DNA from: an uncultured Agathobaculum sp.
GTDB lineage: Bacteria > Bacillota > Clostridia > Oscillospirales > Butyricicoccaceae
Assembly (NCBI RefSeq): GCF_944380975.1
Contig: NZ_CALWJK010000015.1
Location: 1 to 43,039 of the forward strand
DNA: 43,039 nt
Direction of reading: 5' to 3'
Shown here: piece by piece, positions 1-8,307 of the stretch
How positions within the stretch are numbered: the first letter of the stretch is position 1
Layout of the letters: every line of letters begins with the position of its first letter
Notes under the pieces: model-generated
Databases searched by the model: none
Seen by the model: only the letters and a program-made list of their open reading frames with translations
What the model was told of the DNA's origin: nothing
Program-made: the position numbers and the translations under genes

Positions 1-159
1 AAGGTAGACGGAGTGTGGGAGCAGCGGCTCCGTATCCACTACAACTGCGTGGGTGCCATCGAGATCCCCGACCTCATTCCGCTGCCTGCCCCGGAGGTGT
101 CCGTAAACACAAGAAAAGGCGTAGTCGTCAACTACGCCCCATCCACCATCGCCGGATGA
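1..159 (+). CDS. C-terminal end of a probable large serine recombinase (partial, DUF4368-like)
   Basis: The open frame enters from the left edge and stops at TGA 157-159, leaving 52 codons. The visible peptide contains RLRIHYNCVGAIEIP followed by TRKGVVVNYAP. This resembles the C-terminal DUF4368 tail of Tn4451/Tn1549-type large serine recombinases, where a beta-rich I-H-Y-N-x-V-G segment and a T-R-K-G-V segment are usual. The catalytic domain lies outside the window, so the call rests only on this tail. The gene ends about 60 bases before the tRNA-Arg gene and converges on that gene's terminator. It may mark the end of a mobile element outside the window. Confidence 0.5.
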   Translation, partial: KVDGVWEQRLRIHYNCVGAIEIPDLIPLPAPEVSVNTRKGVVVNYAPSTIAG

Positions 160-175
160 AAACAACAAAAAAAGA

Positions 176-216
176 CGAGTGTTCTTACAGCGTTTCAAAT
201 GCTATAAGAACACTCG
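176..216 (-). terminator. Rho-independent terminator of tRNA-Arg
   Basis: A 16-base stem (CGAGTGTTCTTACAGC with its near-perfect complement, one G:U-type mismatch) encloses a short loop. On the minus strand a T-rich tract follows (positions 173-161). It lies just after the 3' end of the tRNA. Confidence 0.8.
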
Positions 217-219
217 CCA

Positions 220-296
220 TGGTACGCCAGAAGGGATTCGAACCCCCGACCTTTTGGTTCGTAGCCAAACACTCTATCCAGCTGAGCTACTGGCGC
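220..296 (-). tRNA. tRNA-Arg (anticodon ACG)
   Basis: The minus strand folds as a full cloverleaf of 77 nt with CCA encoded. The acceptor stem is GCGCCAG/CTGGCGT, the D arm contains AGCTCAGCTGGATAGAG, the anticodon loop is CTACGAA (ACG), and the T arm contains GGTTCGAATCC. It reads CGN arginine codons after A-to-I editing. It has its own promoter upstream and a strong terminator downstream. Confidence 0.95.
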
Positions 297-354
297 AAAT
301 CATTCACTTGTGTTTCTCAGCCGAACTTTTTTACTCAGTTTCGACTGCCTAATT

Positions 355-383
355 AGAATACCACAATACGCATCCGCTGTCAA
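355..383 (-). promoter_or_regulatory. Promoter of tRNA-Arg
   Basis: The minus strand carries TTGACA (383-378), a 17-base spacer and TATTCT (360-355). This is about 60 bases upstream of the mature tRNA 5' end. The rest of 297-450 is AT-rich and shows no gene. Confidence 0.7.
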
Positions 384-450
384 TCTTTTTTTCAAATTTT
401 TCTTTTATTTTTTCTTTTATTTTTGTAAACCCGATCTGACAAGGCAAACC

Positions 451-481
451 AGAGCCGCCGAAACCCACTTTCGGCGGCTCT
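451..481 (-). terminator. Hairpin after the DUF1622 gene
   Basis: AGAGCCGCCGAAA pairs perfectly with TTTCGGCGGCTCT across a short loop, just downstream of the DUF1622 stop codon. The following minus-strand sequence is only weakly T-rich, so it may be a terminator or an mRNA-end stabiliser. Confidence 0.6.
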
Positions 482-502
482 GATGAAACAGTATATTTTT
501 AC

Positions 503-844
503 CTATTGCTTTGATGACTCCACCGCAGCCTGTTCTTCATTCTTAATCTCCCAGTGAATGAGGACGGTCAGCGCGGCGCGCAGCAGAATGATCGCGCCAA
601 CCAGACCAATCTCCTTGAACTCGCGCACAATCACCGTGCGAAGGATCTCGCTGCCCAGCTTAAACTCCAGTCCAAGGGATAACCCTTTCGCAAGCGACAG
701 ACGGGTCAATGGATCACGGTGCACATAATACCACACGCCCCGCACGCCCGCGACGATAATCACGATCACACCGACGTATTCAAACAGCAGGATCGCCCAT
801 GAGATCAAGTGTTCCAGCAACTGTTCTGCCGCGGTCACGGCCAT
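503..844 (-). CDS. DUF1622 family membrane protein
   Basis: The gene codes for 113 residues. A hydrophobic segment at about residues 15-38 (an EYVGVIVIIVAGV-type helix) and a second at about 80-98 (LVGAIILLRAALTVLIHWE) flank the family's conserved stretch LGLEFKLGSEILRTVI. DUF1622 proteins are small inner-membrane proteins of unknown function, and the length is typical. The start has a GGGGAG site. It begins only 27 bases after the TrpB2-type gene stops, so both are probably on one transcript controlled by the same T-box. No link between tryptophan and DUF1622 is established. Confidence 0.85.
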   Translation of the reverse strand: MAVTAAEQLLEHLISWAILLFEYVGVIVIIVAGVRGVWYYVHRDPLTRLSLAKGLSLGLEFKLGSEILRTVIVREFKEIGLVGAIILLRAALTVLIHWEIKNEEQAAVESSKQ

Positions 845-871
845 CTCCCCTTCTCTTGGTTGCTATCCTTA

Positions 872-2242
872 TTATACCGGCTGCGCAGGCAGTGTGTCAA
901 ACCCGGTCTGCAATTCCTCATCCGCCGGCACATGGTTGGTCATGGTACCGTTGTGATATGCTTCGTACGCCGACATATCAAAGTAACCTGTGCCGGTCAG
1001 ACCAAACAGGATGGTCTTTGCCTCGCCGGTTTCCTTGCATTTGATCGCCTCGTCGATCGCGCAGCGGATCGCATGGCTGGATTCCGGCGCGGGCAGGATG
1101 GTTTCGACCTTGGCAAACAGGGTTGCCGCTTGGAATACGTCGGTCTGCTTGGCGGAAACCGCTTCCATGTAGCCGTCGTGATACAGCTTGGAAAGGATCG
1201 GGCTCATGCCGTGGTAACGCAGACCGCCCGCGTGGTTCGCCGCCGGCATAAAGCCGTTGCCCAACGTGTACATGCGCGCCAGCGGCGTCACATGGCCGGT
1301 GTCACAGAAATCATACGCGTACTTGCCACGGGTAAAGGACGGACAGGACGCAGGTTCGACCGCAATGATACGCGGATCGGCCTTGCCCAGCAGCTTATCC
1401 TGCATGAACGGTGCGATCAGGCCGCCCAGATTGGAGCCGCCGCCCGCGCAGCCGATGACGATATCCGGATATTCATCCAGCATCTCCATCGCCTGCTTGC
1501 TTTCCAGACCGATGATCGACTGGTGCAGCAGCACCTGATTGAGCACCGAACCCAGTACATAGCGGTAGCCTTCATGCGTGGTGGCGACTTCTACCGCCTC
1601 CGAGATCGCGCAGCCGAGCGAGCCGCCGGTCGTCGGGTTTTCCGCGAGGATCGCACGGCCAGCCGCAGTCGTATTCGACGGCGAAGGCGTGACATCCGCA
1701 CCAAAGGTCTGCATGACCGCCTTGCGGTACGGCTTCTGCTCGTAGGAAACCTTGACCATGTAAACCTTGAGGTCAAGTCCGAAGTAGGCGCACGCTTCGG
1801 AGAGTGCCGTACCCCACTGACCCGCTCCGGTCTCGGTCGTCAGCCCCTTGAGGCCCTGCTCCTTGGCGTAGTACGCCTGTGCGATGGCCGAGTTCAGCTT
1901 GTGACTGCCCGAGGTGTTGTTGCCCTCAAACTTATAGTAGATTTTGGCCGGAGTATCGAGCGCCTTTTCCAGATTGTACGCACGGCACAAGGGCGACGGA
2001 CGATACAGCTTATACATATCGAGGATCGGCTCGGGAATATCGAAATACCGGGTCGTGCTGTCCATCTCCTGATGCGCCAGCTTTTCGCAGAAAATCGGAT
2101 AGAGCGCCTCCTCCGGCAGCGGCTCATGCGTGCCGGGGTGAAGCAGCGGATCGGGCTGCTGCTTCATATCAGCGCGCAGGTTGTACCACTGCTTGGGCAT
2201 CTGATCTTCGGTTAAATACAATCTGTGCGGAATCTTTGCCAT
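872..2242 (-). CDS. trpB: TrpB2-type tryptophan synthase beta chain (PLP enzyme)
   Basis: A 456-residue PLP-dependent fold-type II enzyme. It condenses indole with L-serine (or phosphoserine in some TrpB2 enzymes) to give tryptophan. The PLP lysine lies in GSHKLNSA and the phosphate-binding loop is GCAGGGSNLGG. The long N-terminus (IPHRLYLTEDQMPKQWYNL) and the length over 430 residues separate TrpB2 from the shorter TrpB1 that pairs with TrpA. The start ATG at 2242 follows AAAAGGAGAGAACC; the open frame extends upstream only into the T-box leader. No trpA or other trp gene is in the window, so it probably works alone on free indole. Control by tryptophan is shown by the T-box with a UGG specifier directly upstream. 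Confidence 0.9.
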   Translation of the reverse strand: MAKIPHRLYLTEDQMPKQWYNLRADMKQQPDPLLHPGTHEPLPEEALYPIFCEKLAHQEMDSTTRYFDIPEPILDMYKLYRPSPLCRAYNLEKALDTPAKIYYKFEGNNTSGSHKLNSAIAQAYYAKEQGLKGLTTETGAGQWGTALSEACAYFGLDLKVYMVKVSYEQKPYRKAVMQTFGADVTPSPSNTTAAGRAILAENPTTGGSLGCAISEAVEVATTHEGYRYVLGSVLNQVLLHQSIIGLESKQAMEMLDEYPDIVIGCAGGGSNLGGLIAPFMQDKLLGKADPRIIAVEPASCPSFTRGKYAYDFCDTGHVTPLARMYTLGNGFMPAANHAGGLRYHGMSPILSKLYHDGYMEAVSAKQTDVFQAATLFAKVETILPAPESSHAIRCAIDEAIKCKETGEAKTILFGLTGTGYFDMSAYEAYHNGTMTNHVPADEELQTGFDTLPAQPV

Positions 2243-2282
2243 GGTAGGTTCTCTCCTTTTTATATGAAATATGTGGGTTAAC

Positions 2283-2580
2283 AAAAATAAAAAGCTCCCG
2301 TCCCATGAAAATCCATGGGACAGGAGCTTGTAAAAAACAAACTCTTGCGGTACCACCCAAGTTGACGCCAAAAGCGCCCGCTCACTTTCGCATATCCAAC
2401 AATATGCGCTCCCCGGATAACGGGTGGAGTCCCCGTCGCAGTTACTTGGGGTCGCCCCCGTTCGCCTTGCCCTGCTAAAGTCCATTCACCGGGTCCTTGC
2501 CTGCCGCGATCTCACCACCCGCGGCTCTCTTGGAGGTTCGGTCTCCCTGCTACTCGTCTTCGTCATTGGTTTATCAGTAT
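2283..2580 (-). promoter_or_regulatory. T-box riboswitch, tryptophan specifier (UGG)
   Basis: The minus strand shows the T-box consensus AACTTGGGTGGTACCGCA (2363-2346), which pairs with the tRNA acceptor end. It also shows stem I elements and a specifier stretch GTGAATGGACTT, whose UGG codon is at 2484-2482. A strong terminator hairpin at 2293-2328 precedes the gene. Uncharged tRNA-Trp would stabilise the antiterminator and allow transcription of trpB2. The codon assignment comes from alignment with the usual GAA-codon-AC pattern, and agreement with the downstream enzyme strengthens it. Confidence 0.9.
2293..2328 (-). terminator. T-box terminator hairpin
   Basis: AGCTCCTGTCCCATG pairs with CATGGGACGGGAGCT, with one G:U-type difference, followed on the minus strand by a TTTTTATTTTT tract. 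It is the regulated terminator of the tryptophan T-box. Confidence 0.9.
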
Positions 2581-2586
2581 GGTCAC

Positions 2587-2615
2587 AGTATATTCTCATC
2601 TCATCCATTTGTCAA
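2587..2615 (-). promoter_or_regulatory. Promoter of the T-box/trpB2 transcript
   Basis: TTGACA (2615-2610), 17-base spacer, TATACT (2592-2587) on the minus strand. The predicted start near 2580 is the 5' end of the T-box. Confidence 0.85.
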
Positions 2616-2697
2616 GTGTATTTTGAGAATTTTTATATTTTATTATCATGATATTTTCTTATTATAAGAATCTATTCTGCTGTCGGGACGTCCTGCC

Positions 2698-2726
2698 TTG
2701 CTGCCTTTGCGCGGCTGTGCTATAAT
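2698..2726 (+). promoter_or_regulatory. Promoter of the LRR-VWA-AAA operon
   Basis: TTGCTG, 17-base spacer, TATAAT, with an extended -10 (TGC just before TATAAT). It lies about 40 bases before the LRR gene and is divergent from the trpB2 promoter. Confidence 0.75.
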
Positions 2727-2764
2727 CAATCCAGACGAAAATCATCCGAAAAGGAGGGTGCAGA

Positions 2765-3736
2765 ATGCACGTGATCGAGGGCGAAAACGATCTTTCGCTG
2801 ACCTGTGCGCAGGTTCCGGGCGGCATCGCCATTTTACGCTGCGAGACACGCGATGATACCGTGCATCTGCCGGATGCAATCGACGGCGCACCTGTCGTGC
2901 AGTTGGGCGCATACGCGCTCAGCGAGCGTGCACCTGACCTGTCCAGACGCGAATCATTTTCCGTCCGCATTACCTGCGGCGGCGCGCAGCCGACGCACGA
3001 CGCGAACGCCATCCGGTCGGTTTTCCTGCCCGCCGCGCTGCAAAGCGTGGGCAGCTATGCGTTTTACAACTGCCGTCGGCTGGAAACCATCACGATATCC
3101 CAAACAGTCACGGATTTTGGCGGCGGCGCACTGATGAACTGCCGCGCGCTGCGCACGATCGTGCTGCGTGCCGAACCAAACGCCCCGACCTGCCTGCAAA
3201 AGCTGCTGGGCGAGCACGCAGGCGAACTGGATGTGCGTTTCTACGGCGGCGCGCCCGCACGCCTGCTGTTTCCCGCCTACACAGAGGAACTGGAAGACCT
3301 CTCCCCCGCGCACATCTTCCAGCGCCGCATCCATGGCGCGGGCTACGGCTACCGCCAGTGCTTTGATGCGGGCATCCTCAGTTTTCGGCAATACGACCTT
3401 GCACTGTCCGGCCTGCTCGAGCGGCACGACTTTGCGGTTGCCGCACGGGTCGCGGCGCGGCGGCTGGCCGTCCCCTATGCCCTGTCCGACACCGCGCGCG
3501 AGGCCTACCTCGACTGCCTGCGCGCGCATGGCGGCGCATTGCTGCGCGCCTGCGCCGCTGCGGGCGAGAGCGCGGCGATTTCCTTTCTACTGTCGCTCGG
3601 CGTCCTGACCGCCGCCGATGTGGACGCTGCCTGTAACGCTGCCCGCGAAAAAGAGCAAACCGCGGCGCTGTCTGTGCTGCTGGCTGCCTCCGGTAAAAGC
3701 GCCGCCAAAGGCCGCGCCAAAACCTTCGACCTGTAA
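2765..3736 (+). CDS. Leucine-rich-repeat (BspA-type LRR_5) protein
   Basis: A 323-residue protein with no signal peptide or membrane segment, so probably cytoplasmic. About residues 80-140 hold LRR_5 repeats of the BspA type: L-P-x-x-L-x-x-V-G-x-Y-A-F-Y-N-C followed by L-E-T-I-T-I and the C-R-A-L-R-T-I-V-L repeat. The C-terminal 150 residues are alanine- and arginine-rich and probably helical. The start follows AAAAGGAGGG. It is the first gene of a three-gene operon with a VWA-like protein (12-base gap) and an AAA+ ATPase. In that context it may recognise a substrate or partner for the ATPase/VWA pair; this is inference. Confidence 0.75.
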   Translation: MHVIEGENDLSLTCAQVPGGIAILRCETRDDTVHLPDAIDGAPVVQLGAYALSERAPDLSRRESFSVRITCGGAQPTHDANAIRSVFLPAALQSVGSYAFYNCRRLETITISQTVTDFGGGALMNCRALRTIVLRAEPNAPTCLQKLLGEHAGELDVRFYGGAPARLLFPAYTEELEDLSPAHIFQRRIHGAGYGYRQCFDAGILSFRQYDLALSGLLERHDFAVAARVAARRLAVPYALSDTAREAYLDCLRAHGGALLRACAAAGESAAISFLLSLGVLTAADVDAACNAAREKEQTAALSVLLAASGKSAAKGRAKTFDL

Positions 3737-3748
3737 AGGAGCTTTCCT

Positions 3749-5038
3749 ATGTCCCAAAGCGAACGCTGGAACGCCCTCGGACGCGAGATTTTGTTCTCCG
3801 CCCGCACTGAATTATATATGAGCCTGCCCTTTCTGGACGCGGCGCTGTCCGCACTGGCCGTCTCCAACGGCTTTGACACCGCCACGCTTGCCACCGACGC
3901 GCGCAGCCTGTACTTCAACGGCGCGTGGCTCGCACAGCAGCTTGAACGCGGCCGCCCGCGCGTCAACCGCGCCTATCTGCACAGTGTGTTCCACTGCCTG
4001 CTCCGCCACCCCGCCAAAACACGCGGCCGCGACCGCGATCTGTGGGATTTGGCGTGCGATGTGGCGGTCGAAAGCATACTGGACACGCTGGACTACCGCT
4101 GTTTGCAGGCGGACAAGCCATCCGTTCGGCGGCAAAACCTGTACCGCAGCCTGCGCGCGGAGATGCCCGTGCTGACCGCCGAGGCAATCTACCGCCAATT
4201 TCGCCGCGACCGCTTGAACTCTTATGACTGTGCCACCCTCGCGCGCGTGTTCGCGGTCGACGAGCACTCGCTCTGGCCCGAAGAGGGCGACGACGAGCAG
4301 GACAGACAGTGGCAGCAGCGCGCCGAGCGCACCCAGACCGCGATGGAGACCGTGTTCTCAAATCAGGCGATGGGCGGCGAAGCTGTACGCGAGCAGCTAT
4401 CCGTCACCACCCAGCAAACCACTGACTACCGCGCCTTTCTGCGACGGTTCGCCGCCTTGCGCGAGGAAGTCGCGGTCGACGCGGATTCCTTCGACTACGG
4501 CTACTATGCCTATGGCCTGCGGCACTTCGGCAACATGCCGCTGATCGAGCCGCTCGAGACACGCGAGGTGCGCAAGATCGAGGATTTTGTCATTGCGATT
4601 GACACCTCGATGTCCACCTCCGGCGAGCTGGTGCGCAGCTTTCTTGCCCGCACCTACGAGCTGTTACAGGACAGCGAAAGCTTTTTCCGGCACATTAACC
4701 TGCGCATTTTACAGTGCGACGACCAGATCCGCGCGGACAAACGCATCACGAACGCCCGCGACCTCGCGGATTATATGGAGCATTTTGAGCTGATCGGCCA
4801 GTCGGCAACCGACTTCCGACCGGTGTTCGAATACGTTGACCGGCTGGTGAGCGAGGGCGCGTTCCACCATCTGCGCGGGCTGATTTACTTCACCGACGGG
4901 CTGGGTATCTATCCGAAAAAGCGACCCAAATACGACGCAGCCTTCGTTATGCTTGAGGGCGGCGCTTATCCCGAAAACGTCCCGCCGTGGGCGATCCGCG
5001 CCGTGCTGCGCGAGGACGAGATAGGAGAACCGATATGA
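3749..5038 (+). CDS. VWA-like / DUF2201 putative metallopeptidase domain protein
   Basis: A 429-residue protein in two parts. The N-terminal DUF2201_N-like domain has a histidine cluster H78-x3-H82-x4-H87 (HSVFHCLLRH), similar to a zinc-peptidase helix, but with Ser where a catalytic Glu of HExxH would sit. The C-terminal VWA-like domain (about 278-429) has the MIDAS motif D285-T-S-M-S, then GQSATDFRPVF and YFTDGLG. VWA proteins of this type work with MoxR ATPases in assembly or activation of other complexes. Its stop overlaps the start of the ATPase gene (ATGA), so the two are translationally coupled. Confidence 0.8.
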   Translation: MSQSERWNALGREILFSARTELYMSLPFLDAALSALAVSNGFDTATLATDARSLYFNGAWLAQQLERGRPRVNRAYLHSVFHCLLRHPAKTRGRDRDLWDLACDVAVESILDTLDYRCLQADKPSVRRQNLYRSLRAEMPVLTAEAIYRQFRRDRLNSYDCATLARVFAVDEHSLWPEEGDDEQDRQWQQRAERTQTAMETVFSNQAMGGEAVREQLSVTTQQTTDYRAFLRRFAALREEVAVDADSFDYGYYAYGLRHFGNMPLIEPLETREVRKIEDFVIAIDTSMSTSGELVRSFLARTYELLQDSESFFRHINLRILQCDDQIRADKRITNARDLADYMEHFELIGQSATDFRPVFEYVDRLVSEGAFHHLRGLIYFTDGLGIYPKKRPKYDAAFVMLEGGAYPENVPPWAIRAVLREDEIGEPI

Positions 5039-6537
5039 ACATCAAACGAGCCAAAAATGAAATCAAAAACGCGCTGCGCGCCTATCTCGCGCGCGACGAG
5101 TTCGGCGCATACCGCATCCCGCCCATCCGGCAGCGCCCCATCCTGCTGATGGGCCCGCCTGGCATCGGCAAAACCCAGATCATGGAGCAGATCGCGGATG
5201 AAACCGGCGTGGGACTGGTGTCCTATACGCTGACCCACCACACGCGCCAGTCCGCGCTCGGCCTGCCCTATATCGAGCACGAGAAGTTCGGCGGGCAGGA
5301 ATACACGGTCACGGCCTACACGATGAGCGAGATCATCGCCTCGGTCTATCGCGAGATCGAGCGCACGGGTGTTTCCGAGGGCATTTTGTTCCTCGACGAG
5401 ATCAACTGCATTTCCGAAACGCTCACACCGATGATGCTGCAATTTTTGCAGTGCAAAACCTTCGGCAACCAGCAGCTGCCTGCGGGCTGGGTGGTGGTTG
5501 CCGCGGGCAACCCGCCCGAATACAACAAGTCCGTGCGCGAGTTCGACGTGGTCACGCTCGACCGCGTCAAGCGCATCGACGTGGAGGAAGATTTCGCGGT
5601 CTGGAAGGAATACGCCTATCGCCGCGGCATCCACGGCGCGATTTTGTCCTATCTGGAAATTCGGCGCGACCATTTTTACCGCGTCGAAGCGACGGCCGAC
5701 GGCCTGCAATTCGTCACCGCGCGCGGCTGGGAGGATTTGTCCGAGCTAATGCAGGTGTATGAAACGCTTGGTTTACCGGTCGATCGGCAGGTGGTCGAGC
5801 AGTACTTGCAGCTACCGCGCGTCGCCAGCGATTTTGCAAATTATCTGCAATTATACGAGAAATATAAGCGCGTTTACCGCGTGGAGGAAATCCTCGACGG
5901 CACTTGGGAGCGCGTGCGCGCCTACGAGCTTTCCGGCGCGCCGTTTGACGAAAAGCTGGGCGTACTTGGTCTGCTGCTGTCCCGGCTGGCGGACAGAGCG
6001 CGCGAAACCTACCGTCAGGACGGTCTGACCGACGCGCTGCATCAGGATCTCATTCGCATTCGCGAAGGTGAAACCACGCTCGGCACGCTGCTGGACAACA
6101 AGCGCGCCGCGCTCTCCCGCCGCCGCGCCGCCGGTTCGACCGACCGCGACGCACTGTTTATCGCGTCCCGCGAGACCGAGCGACTGGATGCTTTCCGGCA
6201 AGGACTGTCAATGGAAAAAATTCCGGCAGGACGCACATTCGACTACCTCAAGGAGAAATTTCAGTCCGATGTGCAAGCGCGTGCGGATGCCGCCGACCAG
6301 ACCGACCGCGCGCTGGCAAACACCTTTGCCTTCCTTGACGAAGCCATTGGGGACAGTCAGGAGATGGTGCTGTTTGCAACCGAACTGACCGCAAACTACT
6401 TTACCTCGTGGTTTATCCAGAATTTCGGGTGCGAAGCCTACTTTGCGCACAACAAGCGCCTGCTGTTCGATGATACGCAGAAGCATCTGCTGGAGGAAAT
6501 TCAGCAGACCCGCGAAGCTGACCAACCCGAAGCCTGA
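5035..6537 (+). CDS. MoxR-type AAA+ ATPase
   Basis: A 500-residue AAA+ protein. Walker A is GPPGIGKT at 40-47, Walker B is ILFLDE at 117-122, and a sensor-like stretch VVAAGNPPE follows. The C-terminal third is helical and charged. The start ATG overlaps the VWA gene's stop codon and has an AGGAGA site. Other in-frame codons further upstream lie inside the VWA gene. MoxR ATPases paired with VWA proteins act as chaperones that insert cofactors or remodel partners; the target here is unknown. The operon ends at a strong terminator. Confidence 0.85.
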   Translation: MNIKRAKNEIKNALRAYLARDEFGAYRIPPIRQRPILLMGPPGIGKTQIMEQIADETGVGLVSYTLTHHTRQSALGLPYIEHEKFGGQEYTVTAYTMSEIIASVYREIERTGVSEGILFLDEINCISETLTPMMLQFLQCKTFGNQQLPAGWVVVAAGNPPEYNKSVREFDVVTLDRVKRIDVEEDFAVWKEYAYRRGIHGAILSYLEIRRDHFYRVEATADGLQFVTARGWEDLSELMQVYETLGLPVDRQVVEQYLQLPRVASDFANYLQLYEKYKRVYRVEEILDGTWERVRAYELSGAPFDEKLGVLGLLLSRLADRARETYRQDGLTDALHQDLIRIREGETTLGTLLDNKRAALSRRRAAGSTDRDALFIASRETERLDAFRQGLSMEKIPAGRTFDYLKEKFQSDVQARADAADQTDRALANTFAFLDEAIGDSQEMVLFATELTANYFTSWFIQNFGCEAYFAHNKRLLFDDTQKHLLEEIQQTREADQPEA

Positions 6538-6566
6538 CAAACTGTATCTTGGCATATATAAAACAG

Positions 6567-6594
6567 AAAGGAGGCCGCGTTTGCGGCCTCCTTT
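6567..6594 (+). terminator. Terminator of the LRR-VWA-AAA operon
   Basis: AAAGGAGGCCGC and GCGGCCTCCTTT form a perfect 12-base stem with a 4-base loop about 30 bases after the ATPase stop. The A-rich upstream side and T-rich downstream side allow termination in both directions. Confidence 0.8.
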
Positions 6595-6597
6595 CAT

Positions 6598-6702
6598 AAA
6601 AAGCCATGACATGCGCATGGCTTTTTATACTTTGCAAGCAAAAAAGTTTCGCCCGTCGGAACTTTTTTGCGTCCTCCTCCATTGGAATCGTGATTCCAAT
6701 GG
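6598..6702. repeat. Three further tandem stem-loops
   Basis: Three inverted repeats follow one another: AAAAAGCCAT/ATGGCTTTTT (6598-6626), AAAAAAGTT/AACTTTTTT (6640-6668) and CCATTGGAATC/GATTCCAATGG (6679-6702, perfect 11-base arms). The first two have A/T ends like terminators. No gene is seen here. Confidence 0.6.
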
Positions 6703-6717
6703 AAGCAAAATAGAGAA

Positions 6718-6745
6718 AACGCCGCAGCATTCACACTGCGGCGTT
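6718..6745 (-). terminator. Terminator of the uxaA operon
   Basis: AACGCCGCAG pairs with CTGCGGCGTT about 65 bases after the uxaA stop on the minus strand, followed by a T-rich run. Confidence 0.75.
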
Positions 6746-6810
6746 CTCCCATTCAAAGAAAGTAGAAAAGGAAATAAGATAGGTATCTAAAGAGAGAGAT
6801 TGCACACCTT

Positions 6811-8292
6811 TTATAGCGTGACTCCATCCTTGAAAATTGCGATCTCACGGTAGCCGAGCTGTTCGCTCTTGGAGAGCTGGCCACTGGCGACCTGAAGCAC
6901 CAGATCAAACAAGCGTGCCGCCGCGTCCTTGATCGGCTCACCGTCTGCCACCGGACCGGCATCGAAGTCGATCCAGCCGGACTTTTTCGCCGCAAGCTGG
7001 CTGTTGCTGGCGATTTTGATGGTCGGTGCGGGCGCGCCGAACGGCGTGCCGCGACCGGTGGTGAACAGCACGATATGCGCGCCTGCCGCCGTCATGGCGG
7101 TCGCCGATACCAAATCGTTGCCCGGACCGTACAGCATGTTCAGGCCGTGTGCCGTCACTGCGTCGCCATAGCCGATGACGTCCACAATCGGTGCCGTGCC
7201 GCCCTTCTGCACACAGCCGCAGGACTTATCCTCCAGCGTTGTGATACCCCCCTTTTTGTTGCCAGGCGAGGGGTTTTCATACACAGTCTCATGATGGCTG
7301 ATGAAATAATCTTTGAAATTGTTGAGCATGCTGGTCGCCTTGTCAAATACAGCACGGTTGACGCAGCGGCTAAGCAACATTCCCTCCGCGCCGAACATCT
7401 CCGGCACTTCGGTCAGCACGGTTGAACCGCCGCGGGCGATCATCATATCGCTGAACGCGCCGACGGTCGGGTTCGCGGTCACACCGGACAATCCGTCCGA
7501 GCCGCCGCACTTCATGCCAATCACCAGATCGCTGACCGGGATGGGCTGGCGGGTGAACTGTGCGGCAAACGCAGCGCACTGTTCGAGCAGCGCACGTCCG
7601 GCCGCAAATTCATCCTCCACATCCTGACAAGTCAGGAACTTGACGCGGTTTTCGTCATACGGGCCAAGCTCTTCAAGGAACTGGTCGTGCTGCAAATTCT
7701 CGCAGCCAAGGCTGAGTACGAGCACCGCCGCCGCGTTCGGGTGACGCACCAGCGCCGCCAGCAGCTTACGGGTCTGCGCATGGTCGGTGCCGGTCTGTGA
7801 GCAGCCATACGGATGGGTAAAGGTATACAGTCCCTCAATCGAACCACTCACCAGATCCTGATTGTCCGCGACCATCTTCTTTGCCACGTCGTTGACACAA
7901 CCGACGGTCGGGATAATCCAAATTTCGTTGCGGACAGCCGCGCGGCCATCCTTACGGCGAAAGCCCATGAAGGTTTCCGGTTCGACCGCCGTAACCGACG
8001 GCACATCGGGTTCGTAGGTATATTCCTCCTCGCCCGACAGATTGGTTTTCATATTGTGGGTATGCACCCATGCACCGGTTTCGACCGCGGCGGTCGTATG
8101 TCCGATCGGGTAGCCGTACTTGACGACCGCGTCGCCCTCGGCGATCGGCGCAAGCGCTATCTTGTGCCCCTGCGGGATGTTCTCTGCCGCGGTAACGGTC
8201 ACGCTGCCCGCAGGAAGCGTTTCACCTTTGCTCACGGGATGCAGCGCAACGGCTACATTATCCCGCTCAGTGATGCGAATGAGTTTTGTCAT
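6811..8292 (-). CDS. uxaA: Altronate dehydratase (UxaA family)
   Basis: A 493-residue protein of the UxaA/GarD family, which removes water from D-altronate to give 2-keto-3-deoxy-D-gluconate. The N-terminal ~100 residues form the SAF-like domain, and the C-terminal part has the family signatures GYGRTDGRAAVRNE-like GFRRKDGRAAVRNE, PYGCSQ, ECGGSD-like MKCGGSDGLSGVTANP and TTGRGTPFG. Length is as expected for UxaA. It starts 15 bases after uxaB stops and is the last gene of the operon. Galactarate dehydratase is a related alternative, but the neighbouring tagaturonate reductase favours altronate. Confidence 0.88.
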   Translation of the reverse strand: MTKLIRITERDNVAVALHPVSKGETLPAGSVTVTAAENIPQGHKIALAPIAEGDAVVKYGYPIGHTTAAVETGAWVHTHNMKTNLSGEEEYTYEPDVPSVTAVEPETFMGFRRKDGRAAVRNEIWIIPTVGCVNDVAKKMVADNQDLVSGSIEGLYTFTHPYGCSQTGTDHAQTRKLLAALVRHPNAAAVLVLSLGCENLQHDQFLEELGPYDENRVKFLTCQDVEDEFAAGRALLEQCAAFAAQFTRQPIPVSDLVIGMKCGGSDGLSGVTANPTVGAFSDMMIARGGSTVLTEVPEMFGAEGMLLSRCVNRAVFDKATSMLNNFKDYFISHHETVYENPSPGNKKGGITTLEDKSCGCVQKGGTAPIVDVIGYGDAVTAHGLNMLYGPGNDLVSATAMTAAGAHIVLFTTGRGTPFGAPAPTIKIASNSQLAAKKSGWIDFDAGPVADGEPIKDAAARLFDLVLQVASGQLSKSEQLGYREIAIFKDGVTL

Positions 8293-8307
8293 AGTTCGTC
8301 CTCCCGC

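Noticed and set aside
809..2215. Long plus-strand open frame (468 codons) opposite trpB2
   Set aside because: It mirrors the TrpB2 gene in the opposite strand, has arginine-rich composition and no ribosome site or family match.
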